A DNA stretch of 53,013 nucleotides from Bacillota bacterium (GCA_023429995.1 JAEZCE010000084.1:1-53013), one strand, 5' to 3'. Shown: positions 41,792 to 51,759, counted from the first letter of the stretch. Program-made: numbers and translations. Notes: generated by a model from the letters alone, not told the origin.

Positions 41792-42007
41792 ATAGATATC
41801 CATATCCCCATTGACTACTCTCTGAGTTTTTCATTAATTTCCTCACCCTTGATTAAATTCATTTCTCATTTAAAATTTTACAATTTTCGTCATTTTTTTA
41901 ACATCTTTTTAATGTTTGCCTGGCCGGATGACTCCCAAAGCCCCATGATCACAAAAACCAAATATGATCTTTTCCCCATCAACTCCATATTTTTCATGCC
42001 TTCACAT

Positions 42008-42036
42008 TTGCAATCCCCATTAAATCGAATTATAAT
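42008..42036 (+). promoter_or_regulatory. Promoter of cstA
   Basis: TTGCAA (42008-42013), 17 bases, then TATAAT (42031-42036), 45 bases before the start codon. Confidence 0.65.
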
Positions 42037-42080
42037 ATTGTATGACATGATTTTTCATTACACTGAGGAGGAGATTGTGA

Positions 42081-43799
42081 ATGAATGGTGTGGTAATGAT
42101 GTTAGCTGCCTTGATTATTTTAATCGCAGCTTACATCCTCTATGGAGGCTGGCTGGCTAAAAAATGGGGCATCGATCCAAAAGCTAAAACGCCCGCCCAT
42201 GAGCTAAACGATGGTGTCGATTATGTTCCGGCGCCCAAAGAAGTTGTATTCGGCCATCAATTTGCTTCTATCGCCGGCGCCGGACCCATCAACGGTCCAA
42301 TCATCGCCGCCATGTTCGGATGGGGCCCCGTATTATTATGGGTATTGGTGGGTGGGATTTTCTTCGGCGCGGTTCAGGATTTTGCTTCGCTATACGCATC
42401 GGTTAAAAATAAAGGCCGTACTATCGGTTACCTGATTGAAATGTATATCGGGAAGACCGGAAAACGGCTTTTTTTGCTGTTTGTATGGCTTTTTTCAATC
42501 CTGGTGGTTGCCGCCTTCGCGGATATTGTAGCCGGTACTTTCAATGGTTTTAATGCCGACGGTACCCATAACATCGCCAATGCCTCAACCGCCACCACTT
42601 CAGTTTTATTTATCGTGGCTGCAGTGATCTTGGGGATGTTCATTTATCATAAAAATCCCAAAAGCAGTATTTCAACCCTTGTAAGCTTGGTGCTGCTAAT
42701 TATGACGATTATAGTGGGATTGTTTTTTCCGATATATTTCACCAAGACTTTCTGGTTGTATTTTGTGTTCATTTATGTTTTCATAGCTTCGGTCACTCCC
42801 ATATGGGCATTGTTGCAACCCCGCGATTACCTTAATTCATTTTTGCTGGTAGCCATGATTGTAGGAGCCTTCATCGGAATACTTATCGCCCGGCCTACAA
42901 TTCATTTACATGCTTTTAGCGGCTTTAATGTGAATGGACTTTCCATGTTCCCATTTCTATTTGTCACCATTGCCTGTGGCGCCGTTTCCGGTTTTCACAG
43001 CCTAGTGGCATCCGGCACTACTTCCAAACAAATCGATAACGAAAAAGACATGTTGCCGATTTCCTTCGGAGCCATGCTGCTGGAATCATTTTTGGCAGTT
43101 ATTTCACTGATTGCAGTCGGCGCACTGGCGCTAAACGGAGTAATGCCTCAAGGTACACCTCCGGTAATTTTCGCTTCGGCCATTTCCGGTTTTCTACTTA
43201 AATTAGGCATTCCAAGTCTGACGGCATACACCATAATCACTCTGGCTGTATCGGCTTTTGCCCTGACTTCTTTAGACTCGGTGGCCAGGGTTGGCAGACT
43301 GGCGTTTCAAGAATTATTTGTAGATTCCCAAACCGACGAAACGCAAATGTCGCCACTGGTCAAACTGCTTACCAATAAACATTTCGCCACTTTGGCAACA
43401 CTTTTCCTGGGATATCTGCTTTCCATCGGCGGTTATCAAAATATCTGGCCCCTATTCGGTTCAGCCAACCAGTTGCTTTCTGCCCTGGCTCTCAGCGCCC
43501 TGGCTGTATTTCTTAAAAAAACCAACCGGACAGGTTTTACCTTATGGGCGCCGATGGTGATCATGCTGGGAGTCACCTTCACAGCGCTGGCGCAAACAAT
43601 TGTCAAAATTGGCAAAAAGTTATTGGTTACCGGTGATTTTGTAATTCACAGCGACGGGCTGCAACTGGTTTTTGCCGCCTTGTTAATCGCCCTCGGTTTT
43701 CTGGTAGCACTATCCTGCATTCGAAAATTATACGGGAAAGAAACCAATGATACGTCTAAAATGGCGATGCAACCGAAAAAAGCGCCTGTAGCTGAATAA
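42081..43799 (+). CDS. cstA: Carbon starvation protein A (CstA) family transporter
   Basis: A 572-residue polytopic membrane protein. The N-terminal pattern is typical: YGGWLAKKWGIDPKAKTPAH, then GHQFASIAGAGPINGPI, VGGIFFGAVQDFASL, and FVTIACGAVSGFHSLVASGT and LTSLDSVARVGRLAFQE later. CstA proteins import peptides or pyruvate when carbon is scarce. It is shorter than the E. coli protein, as usual in Firmicutes. GAGGAGGAG precedes the ATG. Single-gene unit between a promoter and a terminator. Confidence 0.93.
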   Translation: MNGVVMMLAALIILIAAYILYGGWLAKKWGIDPKAKTPAHELNDGVDYVPAPKEVVFGHQFASIAGAGPINGPIIAAMFGWGPVLLWVLVGGIFFGAVQDFASLYASVKNKGRTIGYLIEMYIGKTGKRLFLLFVWLFSILVVAAFADIVAGTFNGFNADGTHNIANASTATTSVLFIVAAVILGMFIYHKNPKSSISTLVSLVLLIMTIIVGLFFPIYFTKTFWLYFVFIYVFIASVTPIWALLQPRDYLNSFLLVAMIVGAFIGILIARPTIHLHAFSGFNVNGLSMFPFLFVTIACGAVSGFHSLVASGTTSKQIDNEKDMLPISFGAMLLESFLAVISLIAVGALALNGVMPQGTPPVIFASAISGFLLKLGIPSLTAYTIITLAVSAFALTSLDSVARVGRLAFQELFVDSQTDETQMSPLVKLLTNKHFATLATLFLGYLLSIGGYQNIWPLFGSANQLLSALALSALAVFLKKTNRTGFTLWAPMVIMLGVTFTALAQTIVKIGKKLLVTGDFVIHSDGLQLVFAALLIALGFLVALSCIRKLYGKETNDTSKMAMQPKKAPVAE

Positions 43800-43805
43800 T
43801 CCTAA

Positions 43806-43845
43806 AAAAAGAGAGAGGAAATCAAGCTTCATCCTCTCTCTTTTT
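43806..43845. terminator. Bidirectional terminator between cstA and the molybdoenzyme gene
   Basis: AAAAAGAGAGAGGA (43806-43819) pairs perfectly with TCCTCTCTCTTTTT (43832-43845). T-runs follow on both strands. Confidence 0.8.
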
Positions 43846-43877
43846 ATGACCGAAAAGCCGGTCCGGTAATTTCCAGA

Positions 43878-46436
43878 TTATTTTTTATAGTGGGTCCCCG
43901 TAAGAGGCAACGAAGTCCGGAATTTACCGTCCAAACGGTAATAGGCATGAGAACAGGCCGGGGCGGTCGGGATCAGGCATAACTCGCCCACTCCTTTGGC
44001 GCCGAACGCATAGGGAAGCTTTTCACCTTTGGATTGTACCAGTTTCACTTCAACCGCCGGCGTTTCAGGAGCCCGCATTAAGCCGAGGGTTCCGAATTTA
44101 ACTTGGGGATAACCGCCTTTCACCGGAAAATCCTCGGTTAGCGCATAGCCTAAACCCATCACGATTCCGCCCTCGATTTGACCTTCAACCGATTGGATGT
44201 TGACCGGCGTGCCCACATCGTAAGCGGCTACAACTTTCTCCACTTTACCCCGGTCATCCAAAACGACAACCTGGGCAGCATAACTATAGCTAACATGACT
44301 GACCGGGTAATCTTTCGGCGAACCCATCGGATCGGTGACGGCTGAAAATTCGCCGTAGAACTCCTGTCCCTCCAACTGAGCAAGCGTCTTCCCCGCTTTT
44401 AACTCTTTTCCCAGTTTTTCAGCAGCCCGTCTGGTTGCTTCTCCGGTTAACACGGTCTGCCTTGAAGCGGTGCTGGTTCCGGCGTTCGGCGTGCGTATGG
44501 TATCCGGACGTTCGTGATAAGTGAGGGCCGGATCCAGTCCCGTTTCATTACATACCATCTGCGTGCACATGGTGGCGATTCCTTGACCCATGCAAGCCGC
44601 GGAAGTCCTGATATGAACGAGCCCCTTTTCCACGGATAGAATGCAACGTCCGATATCCTTTAATCCCACCCCTGTCCCGCTGTTTTTAAAAGCGCAGGCA
44701 ATACCGGCATAAGGATGAGTTTCGTAAACTTCTTTCACCGCTTCCAGGCATTCCGCCATGGCACAGTTGGGGTCGGCTATCTGGCCATTGGGCAGTATTT
44801 GCCCGGGGCGAATCGCATTTCGGTAACGGATCTCCCAGGGTGAAATCCCGGCCTTTTCCGCCAGCAGATTAATATTGTTTTCCGTTGCAAAACAGCTCTG
44901 GGTGACGCCGAAACCCCGGTAGGCGCCGCCGACCACGTTATTGGTGTATACCGACAGGCCCAGGATGTCGATATTCTGATAATTATACGGACCTGCCGCG
45001 TGAGTACAAGCTCTTTGTAAAACCGGGCCCCCTAAGGAAGCATAAGCGCCGCTATCGGCGATGAGAACGGCTCTCATTGCGGTAAGAATGCCGTTTTCAT
45101 CACAAGCGTGAGTGAACTCCATTTCCATGGCATGACGTTTGGTATGATAATTAAGGCTTTCCTGCCGTGAAAACTTCACCTTCACCGGCTTCTTGGTATA
45201 CCAAGCCATCAACGCCGCGTGATGCTGGACGCTCATATCCTCTTTTCCCCCGAAACCGCCGCCCACCAATTTCGATTGGCAATGCACCTTTTCTTCCGGG
45301 ATACCCAACATATGAGATATTTCATGTCTTTCATCATAGACCGACTGCGAACCCGTATAAAGGAGTAATCCATCGTCCCCATCCGGCAAAGCGATAGCGC
45401 ATTCCGGTTCCATAAACGCATGATCGGTGAAAGGAGTTTTATATTTCCGGGTTACAACATACTTCGATTTCTTCAGGGCTTCGTCGACATTGCCCCGCCT
45501 CAGCACTTCTTTACGGAGGATATTGCCTTGTTCGTGAATCAGAGGCGCATCCCCTTTTAGAGCATCCGTGGGGGAAGTTACCGGAGTCAGCTCGGTGTAA
45601 TCAACTTCGATCAGGGATAAAACTTCATCCAGGGTTTTTTTATGATTAGTGGCCACCAGCGCCAGGGCATCTCCAATATAACGGGTGGTTCCGCCTTCCC
45701 CAATCATTACATCCCAATCCATCACCAAATGCCCGATTTTCTTATGGGGCACATCCTTTTCAGTAAGAATACGAACACAATCCGGATGGGCCAATGCTTT
45801 GCTGATGTCGATCCTATGGACGACAGCCCGCGGATATTTGGAACGTAACGCTTTGGCATAAATCATGCCCGGAACGACAATATCGTCCACAAACTCGCCC
45901 GTCCCTAAAATCTTTTCCGCAGCATCCACTCTTTTGAATCGCTTGTTTAGGGATGCGCTGGTTTCCCGCGATGGAATCGGCAGATTCCTACGAAAAAAAT
46001 CGGCTGCATTTAAAATGGCTTCTTCAATCTTAACATAACCGGTGCAGCGGCAGAGATTACCTTTAATGGCCTCTTTAACCTGGGCGCGGGTGGGACTTAA
46101 GTTGTTATCCAGCAAACTCTTGGCTGATATCACCATCCCCGGGATGCAATACCCGCATTGAACCGCTCCTGCCTCCGCAAAGCAATGCACATAGACTTCT
46201 TTTTCACGTTCCGACAGTCCTTCAACCGTTACTATGGACTTACCTTCCAGGGAAGAGATTTTGGGAATGCAGGCTTTCACTTTTTGGCCGTCGATTAATA
46301 CAGTGCAAGTACCACAGGCGCCCTCACTGCAACCATCCTTCACGGAGGTTAGGCGCAAGTCATCCCTTAAAAACGCCAATAACTTCTTGTCTTGTTCCGT
46401 TGTGATCCGCTCACCGTTGACTGTAAATGTAAACAT
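43878..46436 (-). CDS. Xanthine dehydrogenase-family molybdoenzyme, 2Fe-2S and Mo domains fused
   Basis: An 852-residue hydroxylase. Residues 1-75 form a plant-type 2Fe-2S domain (CSEGACGTC). Residues 80-150 form the second 2Fe-2S domain (CGYC, CRCTGY). Residues 170-850 form the molybdopterin-binding part with GGGFGGKED, GGAYRGFGVTQSCF and a C-terminal AKGVGE. The FAD subunit is missing. Fusion and length fit the class annotated as selenium-dependent xanthine dehydrogenase, active on purines, but substrate and selenium use are not visible here. No molybdenum cofactor genes are in the window. AAGGAG precedes the ATG. Confidence 0.88.
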   Translation of the reverse strand: MFTFTVNGERITTEQDKKLLAFLRDDLRLTSVKDGCSEGACGTCTVLIDGQKVKACIPKISSLEGKSIVTVEGLSEREKEVYVHCFAEAGAVQCGYCIPGMVISAKSLLDNNLSPTRAQVKEAIKGNLCRCTGYVKIEEAILNAADFFRRNLPIPSRETSASLNKRFKRVDAAEKILGTGEFVDDIVVPGMIYAKALRSKYPRAVVHRIDISKALAHPDCVRILTEKDVPHKKIGHLVMDWDVMIGEGGTTRYIGDALALVATNHKKTLDEVLSLIEVDYTELTPVTSPTDALKGDAPLIHEQGNILRKEVLRRGNVDEALKKSKYVVTRKYKTPFTDHAFMEPECAIALPDGDDGLLLYTGSQSVYDERHEISHMLGIPEEKVHCQSKLVGGGFGGKEDMSVQHHAALMAWYTKKPVKVKFSRQESLNYHTKRHAMEMEFTHACDENGILTAMRAVLIADSGAYASLGGPVLQRACTHAAGPYNYQNIDILGLSVYTNNVVGGAYRGFGVTQSCFATENNINLLAEKAGISPWEIRYRNAIRPGQILPNGQIADPNCAMAECLEAVKEVYETHPYAGIACAFKNSGTGVGLKDIGRCILSVEKGLVHIRTSAACMGQGIATMCTQMVCNETGLDPALTYHERPDTIRTPNAGTSTASRQTVLTGEATRRAAEKLGKELKAGKTLAQLEGQEFYGEFSAVTDPMGSPKDYPVSHVSYSYAAQVVVLDDRGKVEKVVAAYDVGTPVNIQSVEGQIEGGIVMGLGYALTEDFPVKGGYPQVKFGTLGLMRAPETPAVEVKLVQSKGEKLPYAFGAKGVGELCLIPTAPACSHAYYRLDGKFRTSLPLTGTHYKK

Positions 46437-46519
46437 CCTAATCTCCTTCGTGTATCCTATCTATCATACTATACAAAGAAAAGCGAATCTACCTGATTTC
46501 AGTTCCCAAAATAAAAGAT

Positions 46520-48268
46520 CTATTTGAACTGCATTTTATATAAGCCGGCATAAATTCCGTTTTGGGCCAGCAGACTCTCATGGTCACCCTCTTCGGCAAT
46601 GCCCTCGGCGGTTAAAACCAAAATTCTGCGGGCTTTACGGATGGTCGACAGGCGATGGGCGATTACAAAGGTGGTTCTCCCTCTAGCCAATGTCTCCAGG
46701 GAGTCCTGTACCACTTTTTCGCTTTCGTTATCCAGCGCCGAGGTGGCCTCATCAAAAATGAGCACCGGCGGATTTTTCAAAAACACCCGGGCAATGGATA
46801 AGCGTTGCTTTTGACCGCCGGAAAGTTTGACTCCCCGTTGGCCGATATCGGTATCATAACCATCCGGCAATTCCAGGATAAAATCGTGAGCATTGGCATT
46901 CTTGGCCGCAGCAATGATTTCTTCCTCCGAAGCATCCGGTTTCCCGTAGCGGATATTATCCATGACCGAGCCGGCAAAAAGGTATACTTCCTGCTGGACA
47001 ATGCCGATATTACGTCGTAGCGAACGAAGCTTGATATTGCGGATATCCCGGCCGTCCAAGGTGATATGGCCCGATGAAACCTCATAAAAACGGGGTATCA
47101 GGCTGCACAAAGTGGTCTTGCCGACTCCCGAGGGGCCGACCAAAGCAATGTACTCGCCGGGTTTAACGGTCAGATTGATATGAGAGAGGACTTCGGTGGT
47201 ATTTTCCCGGTAACGGAAAGAAACATTTTGGAATTCAATATCTCCTTGAACATTTTTTAAAGTAACGGCATTCTTGGCATCGGCAATATCCGGGGCGATG
47301 GAAAGCACTTCATAGAAACGGTCAAACCCGGAGATTCCATTTTGAAACTGCTCGCCAAAATTAATCAACTTTTTGATGGGCTCTAAGAATACATTGATGT
47401 ACAACAGGAAAGTCAACAAATCAATGGCCCGGATCTGTCCACGGCCAATTAAAAAAGAGGCGGCCACCACCAAAACGACATAAATCAATGAACTAAAGGC
47501 GTTAATCCCACTATTGTATCGGCCCATATACTTGTAACTGTTTTTCTTGGTTTCCACGAACCGCTGGTTGCTTTCACGAAATTTCTGCAGTTCCAAATCT
47601 TCATTGGCAAAAGATTTGACCACCCGGACTCCGGAAATGCTCTCTTCCGTTCCGGCGTTAATCTCGGCGATCTTTTCACGGTTTTTCCGAAAAGCGTACC
47701 GCATCTTCCGGTTATAATAGTAAGCGAACAAACCCATTGGGGGAATGAAGATAAAGACTACCAGTGTCAATAGAAAATTAATCTGGCATAATATACAAAA
47801 AGCTCCGATTAACTTGGTCAAGGATATCAAAACATCTTCCGGTCCATGATGGTAAAGTTCGGTGATATCGAAAAGGTCGTTGGTAATTCTCGACATAATC
47901 TGGCCGGTTTTCTGGTTGTCGTAATAATTGAAGGATAGTTTCTGAAGGTGGTTAAAAATCTCGTTCCGCAGGTCATATTCCATCCGGGCTCCCATAATGT
48001 GCCCGCAGGTGGTGATATAGTAGTTACATAAAAACTCCACCATCACCATACCCAGCATCAGTAAGGCCAATTGCCAAATAATCGGCGCAGGCGCAGTATT
48101 CAGGGCGGAAACGGCCCCGTCCTTCAAGAGGATATTGGCAATATAGCGGATAATCAACGGAAATGCCAAGCTAATCCCGGCCGCAATAAAAGCGCACCCC
48201 AGGTCCGCCAGAAAAGTCCCCAGATAGGGGCGGTAATAAGAGATGAATTTTTTAAATTTGGATTCCAT
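46520..48268 (-). CDS. MsbA-like ABC exporter, fused permease/ATPase
   Basis: A 582-residue half-transporter that acts as a homodimer. Six membrane helices in 15-310; Walker A GPSGVGKTT near residue 368; Q-loop IVQQEVYLFAGS; signature LSGGQKQR; Walker B VLIFDEATSALD. Substrates of this group are lipids or drugs. The ATG at 48268 lies nine bases from GGGAG; a TTG one codon earlier is open. It is a single gene with spacing on both sides and is unrelated in sequence detail to the YbtPQ-like pair. Confidence 0.92.
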   Translation of the reverse strand: MESKFKKFISYYRPYLGTFLADLGCAFIAAGISLAFPLIIRYIANILLKDGAVSALNTAPAPIIWQLALLMLGMVMVEFLCNYYITTCGHIMGARMEYDLRNEIFNHLQKLSFNYYDNQKTGQIMSRITNDLFDITELYHHGPEDVLISLTKLIGAFCILCQINFLLTLVVFIFIPPMGLFAYYYNRKMRYAFRKNREKIAEINAGTEESISGVRVVKSFANEDLELQKFRESNQRFVETKKNSYKYMGRYNSGINAFSSLIYVVLVVAASFLIGRGQIRAIDLLTFLLYINVFLEPIKKLINFGEQFQNGISGFDRFYEVLSIAPDIADAKNAVTLKNVQGDIEFQNVSFRYRENTTEVLSHINLTVKPGEYIALVGPSGVGKTTLCSLIPRFYEVSSGHITLDGRDIRNIKLRSLRRNIGIVQQEVYLFAGSVMDNIRYGKPDASEEEIIAAAKNANAHDFILELPDGYDTDIGQRGVKLSGGQKQRLSIARVFLKNPPVLIFDEATSALDNESEKVVQDSLETLARGRTTFVIAHRLSTIRKARRILVLTAEGIAEEGDHESLLAQNGIYAGLYKMQFK

Positions 48269-48368
48269 CAAAAGATACTCCCGTGTGATTCTTCATTGAA
48301 TATGAATAGATTACCACGGAAATAATTTCAAGGCAAGTGCGGGAACGCGGAAAACATCATGGGGGGGT

Positions 48369-49591
48369 TTATTTTGTATCGGATGGCGCATCAACCTTGA
48401 ACACCGCCCGTTTGCCATCCCGGTTTGATGTGAAAAAAACACTGCCGTCCCCATGGTCCAGTATGGGGTGGGGATGACTGTCCTGACAGTCCCAGAAAGA
48501 ACGGTGTTCGCAGAGAGGGAACCATCGAATATTACGGCGTTCCCAATCCACGATCTGCAGGCTGATCCATTCGCCCCCCCAGTTTTCGTTCACCAGCGCA
48601 CCGTCCGGATGAAAATAACCATCCGATACCAGCCAATCATTATGAAGGTTTCCGGCGGTAAAATGGCCGTAGCCTTCATAGCTCTGCGGCAGCCTGATTT
48701 CTATATTATCATTACCCGCCGGACTTACTCTTCCCACATAGGCGTCGCCGTTTTGAAACTTACCGTGATAAATAATGTATTTTCCATCGGCCTGCCACAT
48801 CTCATGGCAAGTCCAGTCCCTTCTGGACCGTTCCCCGCCCTCGGTCCGCAACCTGACATGCTGATGACCGTTCCACAACCAGAGCCGCCGGATACCGCAA
48901 TCCGCAGCCCATTCATGATTGTAAAGGATTTGCCGGGAATCCACCGGGTTAAATTGGACGTGGGTAATCCAAGCCTGAGGAACCTTTTCACCCAAAACCT
49001 CCACGCCGCTTTCGGTATCAAAAACCCTCAAATAGGAACTGAGGTTTTCTTTACGAACCCGTTCATCAATATCATAATCGGGTTTACCGGTAATAACCTC
49101 ATTCTTTTTACCGCCATCTCCCAAACGGTAACCCGGACTGTCATTGGTAAAGTTGTCGCCCTCCAAGGCGCGGGCATCGGTCGTTGGTACGCAAATCAAC
49201 CGGCCGTCGGCGCTGACATGGGTGAAGGCCGTTACTTGCCGGGCGGGAATTTGATTGAGCACCTTGAGCCTTCCGTCTAAATCAACCGAACAAAGATCCC
49301 GGCCTTGAATGAAATATACCCTGGCATTTTTGGCATCTACGCTGATGCTTGCCAGGCCAAGGCCACGATATGGACTGCCGTTAAAATAAACATAAGATTT
49401 TAAAAAATCTTCCCGGTTTTGGCTGAGCTGTTTTTCTGCTCCGGTCCTTAAATCCCGGCAAAAAACATTGGGATGGCCCGTCCGGTCGCTGATAACCACA
49501 AAATTTCGTCATCCGCCGAAAGGCTGGAGGAAGTAAAATAAAGCAACTGCTCGTTGGCAGCTGTGTTTACAGTCATCCTCACCGGTATCAT
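48369..49591 (-). CDS. Oligogalacturonate lyase (PL22), one-base frameshift near 49500
   Basis: A cytoplasmic beta-propeller lyase that breaks digalacturonate and short pectate oligomers. The main frame (48369-49499) has the catalytic and Mn-binding set known from PL22: NHEW, CHEMW near residue 230, and Q-x-x-H-x-H in QDSHPHP near residue 343. The N-terminal 30 residues (from ATG 49591, with LLYFTSSSLSADDE) lie in another frame. One extra T in the TTTT run at 49500-49503 (minus strand) would join them and give 407 residues. This is an assembly error or a real frameshift. GGGAG precedes the ATG. It lies 13 bases after the DTG-protein gene. Confidence 0.85.
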
Positions 49592-49604
49592 CCGATCACA
49601 CTCC

Positions 49605-50534
49605 CTATTGAAATTTTGCAAAAATAATTTTATGCTCAATCAAATCGAACGTAACCAGTAAATTGCATTTCCAAATCTGATCCGAATTTAACTCAATCCC
49701 AGTAGGATAAGGTAACCCATCCGCTTGCGCCAAATTGTTCACTTCGGCCACATCACTGAGGATAATCTCCATACTCCCGATTTTCAATGGAATATCAACT
49801 AGTTTTGTTGGTTTATCCGCCATTGAATATATACCCTTCGGATTATTGACATATGAATAATTCTTACCGGTATCCAGATAAACCATTATGGGTTTACCGT
49901 TGTATTCCGCTTCGAAAAAAGGAAGATTCTCCTGATTTTTCCCTGATGATTTATAAAGAGGCAGTACAATATATTGAGCTGAATTCAATTTTGAATACTC
50001 AATGGGGCGACTTCCAAATGCAATTTTATGCCCTTTATAGTCCAGTGTAATGATTCGGGATTGGAAAAAAGCTAAACCGATTGTTCCGTTAAACTTTTGA
50101 GATGAATATAAATTCCAATCCGAGATGCTCGTATTGATATGCTTATATTCTCTTCCATAAACCGTCATGTGATCAATTTGAATGCGTTTTCCCCAGCCTC
50201 GATGAGTGCCGTCCCTATTGAGATCTTCGATTCTTTCCATTAATTGATAATCCATCTTATCTTCCATAACATTGGTAAAGAATAGTCCGACACCACAGCC
50301 CGTATCAAATCCCATGTCATAATCACTATTGCCGATTTTAACCGGTATTTCCGGACAGCTTCTAACACCCCGCCGGTTAAACGAAAGCTTATGGATCTCG
50401 TTTTTATCATAGCCAAAATCGATAATCCAGGTTTTATCAGCTGAAAGTACCGGTTTTACTTCATATCCGATCCATCCGGATAGTGCAACAATAATCAAAG
50501 ATAAGATAATTGATTTCCTTCGTTTCAATTTCAT
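49605..50534 (-). CDS. Membrane-anchored protein with two aspartic-protease-like DTG motifs
   Basis: A 309-residue protein. Residues 8-28 form a membrane anchor or signal peptide. Two halves each resemble a retropepsin-like strand-loop: GFDTGCG (Asp77) followed by GTIGLAFFQSRIITLDY, and YLDTGKN (Asp221) followed by a LLVTFDLIEHKIIF tail. Two DTG lobes in one chain are the pepsin arrangement, whereas most bacterial relatives have one DTG and dimerise. Protease activity is not proven, since the second site lacks the usual hydrophobic-Gly partner. It lies directly upstream of oligogalacturonate lyase, possibly in one transcript. Confidence 0.65.
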   Translation of the reverse strand: MKLKRRKSIILSLIIVALSGWIGYEVKPVLSADKTWIIDFGYDKNEIHKLSFNRRGVRSCPEIPVKIGNSDYDMGFDTGCGVGLFFTNVMEDKMDYQLMERIEDLNRDGTHRGWGKRIQIDHMTVYGREYKHINTSISDWNLYSSQKFNGTIGLAFFQSRIITLDYKGHKIAFGSRPIEYSKLNSAQYIVLPLYKSSGKNQENLPFFEAEYNGKPIMVYLDTGKNYSYVNNPKGIYSMADKPTKLVDIPLKIGSMEIILSDVAEVNNLAQADGLPYPTGIELNSDQIWKCNLLVTFDLIEHKIIFAKFQ

Positions 50535-50699
50535 TTTGCTTACCTCATTTATCAGCAGCCATGGATCTATTCTTATAAAATATCATTCCATTCATACCCA
50601 ATAATTCCTGCGTGTTATAATATATATGCTTAGGATTGGTCCGTTGGCTTATTCAATGTCCTTTATAAAGAATTTCAATTAAAGAGAAGGGAACTTACC

Positions 50700-50957
50700 A
50701 TGAATCTAAAAATCCCCAGAGAACAAAAGACCCAAATCGTAGCTATGGTCCAACAATATTTCCGGGATGAACGGGGCGAGGAAATCGGTGATCTGGCGGC
50801 GGAGTTTTTGATCGACTTTATCATCAAACAAATGGGCCCTTTCATTTACAACCAGGCCATCGAGGATGTGCAAGCGGTCTTAAACCAAAAAATGGCCGTC
50901 CTCGAAGAAGACGTTTATGCCCTGAAAATGACGGCCAAGTTGTCTTCAAAGGGATAA
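50700..50957 (+). CDS. DUF2164 family protein
   Basis: An 85-residue cytoplasmic protein with the DUF2164 pattern: a YFRDERGEEIGDLAAEFLID segment, a following GPFIYNQAIEDV segment, and an acidic C-terminal helix. The function is unknown. The ribosome site GAGAAGGGA lies upstream of ATG 50700. A TATAAT at 50616-50621 may be its -10. Confidence 0.88.
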   Translation: MNLKIPREQKTQIVAMVQQYFRDERGEEIGDLAAEFLIDFIIKQMGPFIYNQAIEDVQAVLNQKMAVLEEDVYALKMTAKLSSKG

Positions 50958-51283
50958 GGGCGAAGACGCCGATGGAAGTGTCTGAACGCAGCAATTGATT
51001 CGCCAGTGTTCGCGATACTCCGGCTTTTCATCGAGAGTTTACATCATACTAATTTTTTCCTTTTTATCTTTGTCCTTTCTCTTTTTGACCTCACCCGTTC
51101 CCTTCCCCTAAGTTGCCGTCCTCTTGGGCTTTTTCAAGCGGAAGGGACTTGGCTGATTTTAAGGGCCAAAAAGCATCGCCTGTAAAGATTTTAATGGCTC
51201 CGAAGGTTTGGGGCCACGTGAAATGGCATATTTGACAGCTCCTTCGGGGAAGAACAAGAGTTAGGTTATAGGCGCATTCTTCA
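50958..51283. other. Gap with repeat copy 1
   Basis: No gene. Most of the gap is the dispersed repeat at 51089-51265. The part at 50958-51088 is AT-rich without motif. Confidence 0.5.
51089..51265. repeat. Dispersed repeat, copy 1 (177 bp)
   Basis: Nearly the same sequence recurs at 52798-52983, with a shortened relative at 52230 and the start of another at 52999. Ends CCTCACCCGTTCCCTTCCCC and GGGGAAGAACAAGAGTTAGG form imperfect terminal inverted repeats. No ORF is carried. It looks like a MITE-type or structured intergenic repeat. Confidence 0.7.
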
Positions 51284-51592
51284 CTACACCATGATCTTCC
51301 CTGTTCCCTGCCCCACCACAACCGCCCAGTAACCGAACAAGATCCCGTCCATCAATCCCTGGCTGTAAATCAGCTCGTCCTGGCGGTTCGACTGAGCAAT
51401 CCAGGTATCCTGATATTCATTCAATAGCTTCTTATCTTCTGGGTTGAGTTTGGCGGTGATTAATTTTAAAAGTTCGCCCGGCCGCTCCCCCAGTTCCTGA
51501 TATTCCGTATCTTGCTCGACAACATCCTCATAAATCTGAGTCAGCCGGTCGAGGATAAATTTTTTGATACCGAAATCTTTGTAGGTAATCAT
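51284..51592 (-). CDS. Small hypothetical protein
   Basis: A 102-residue cytoplasmic protein, mostly helical and acidic in the middle. I recognise no family with confidence; the IYSQGLMDGI segment recurs in small Firmicute proteins next to XRE regulators. AAGGAGG before the ATG supports expression. It lies downstream of the operator-promoter at 51788-51816, after a leader of about 190 bases, so the XRE protein at 51860 probably controls it. Confidence 0.7.
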   Translation of the reverse strand: MITYKDFGIKKFILDRLTQIYEDVVEQDTEYQELGERPGELLKLITAKLNPEDKKLLNEYQDTWIAQSNRQDELIYSQGLMDGILFGYWAVVVGQGTGKIMV

Positions 51593-51654
51593 GACAAGAC
51601 CTCCTTAATTAAAATTAAAAGGGGAAATTTAGACTTTCGTGGCTGCTTTCTTCG

Positions 51655-51759
51655 TTACTTGTACCATAACATGAAGTCTGTTAAAATAAATTGAATGTGC
51701 TTTTTTACGGCAACTTCAATCGAGGAGAATTTATTCTTTTTGAGGTTATAATGAACCAT
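51655..51759 (-). other. Possible 34-codon leader ORF
   Basis: An ATG at 51759 opens a 34-codon frame within the leader of the 51284 gene. There is no strong ribosome site. The protein is basic and unknown. It could be a leader peptide, or chance. Confidence 0.25.

Larger units (their letters stand above)
41740..42080. other. Gap between the LysM protein and cstA
   Basis: These 341 bases hold a terminator (41751-41791) and the cstA promoter (42008-42036). The AT-rich middle shows nothing else convincing; short ORFs on both strands lack ribosome sites. Confidence 0.5.

Noticed and set aside
41753..42160. 135-codon plus-strand ORF ahead of cstA
   Set aside because: It starts in a terminator, is AT-driven in composition and overlaps the cstA start.
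48453..49280. 275-codon plus-strand ORF
   Set aside because: A shadow of oligogalacturonate lyase, whose catalytic motifs are clear on the minus strand.
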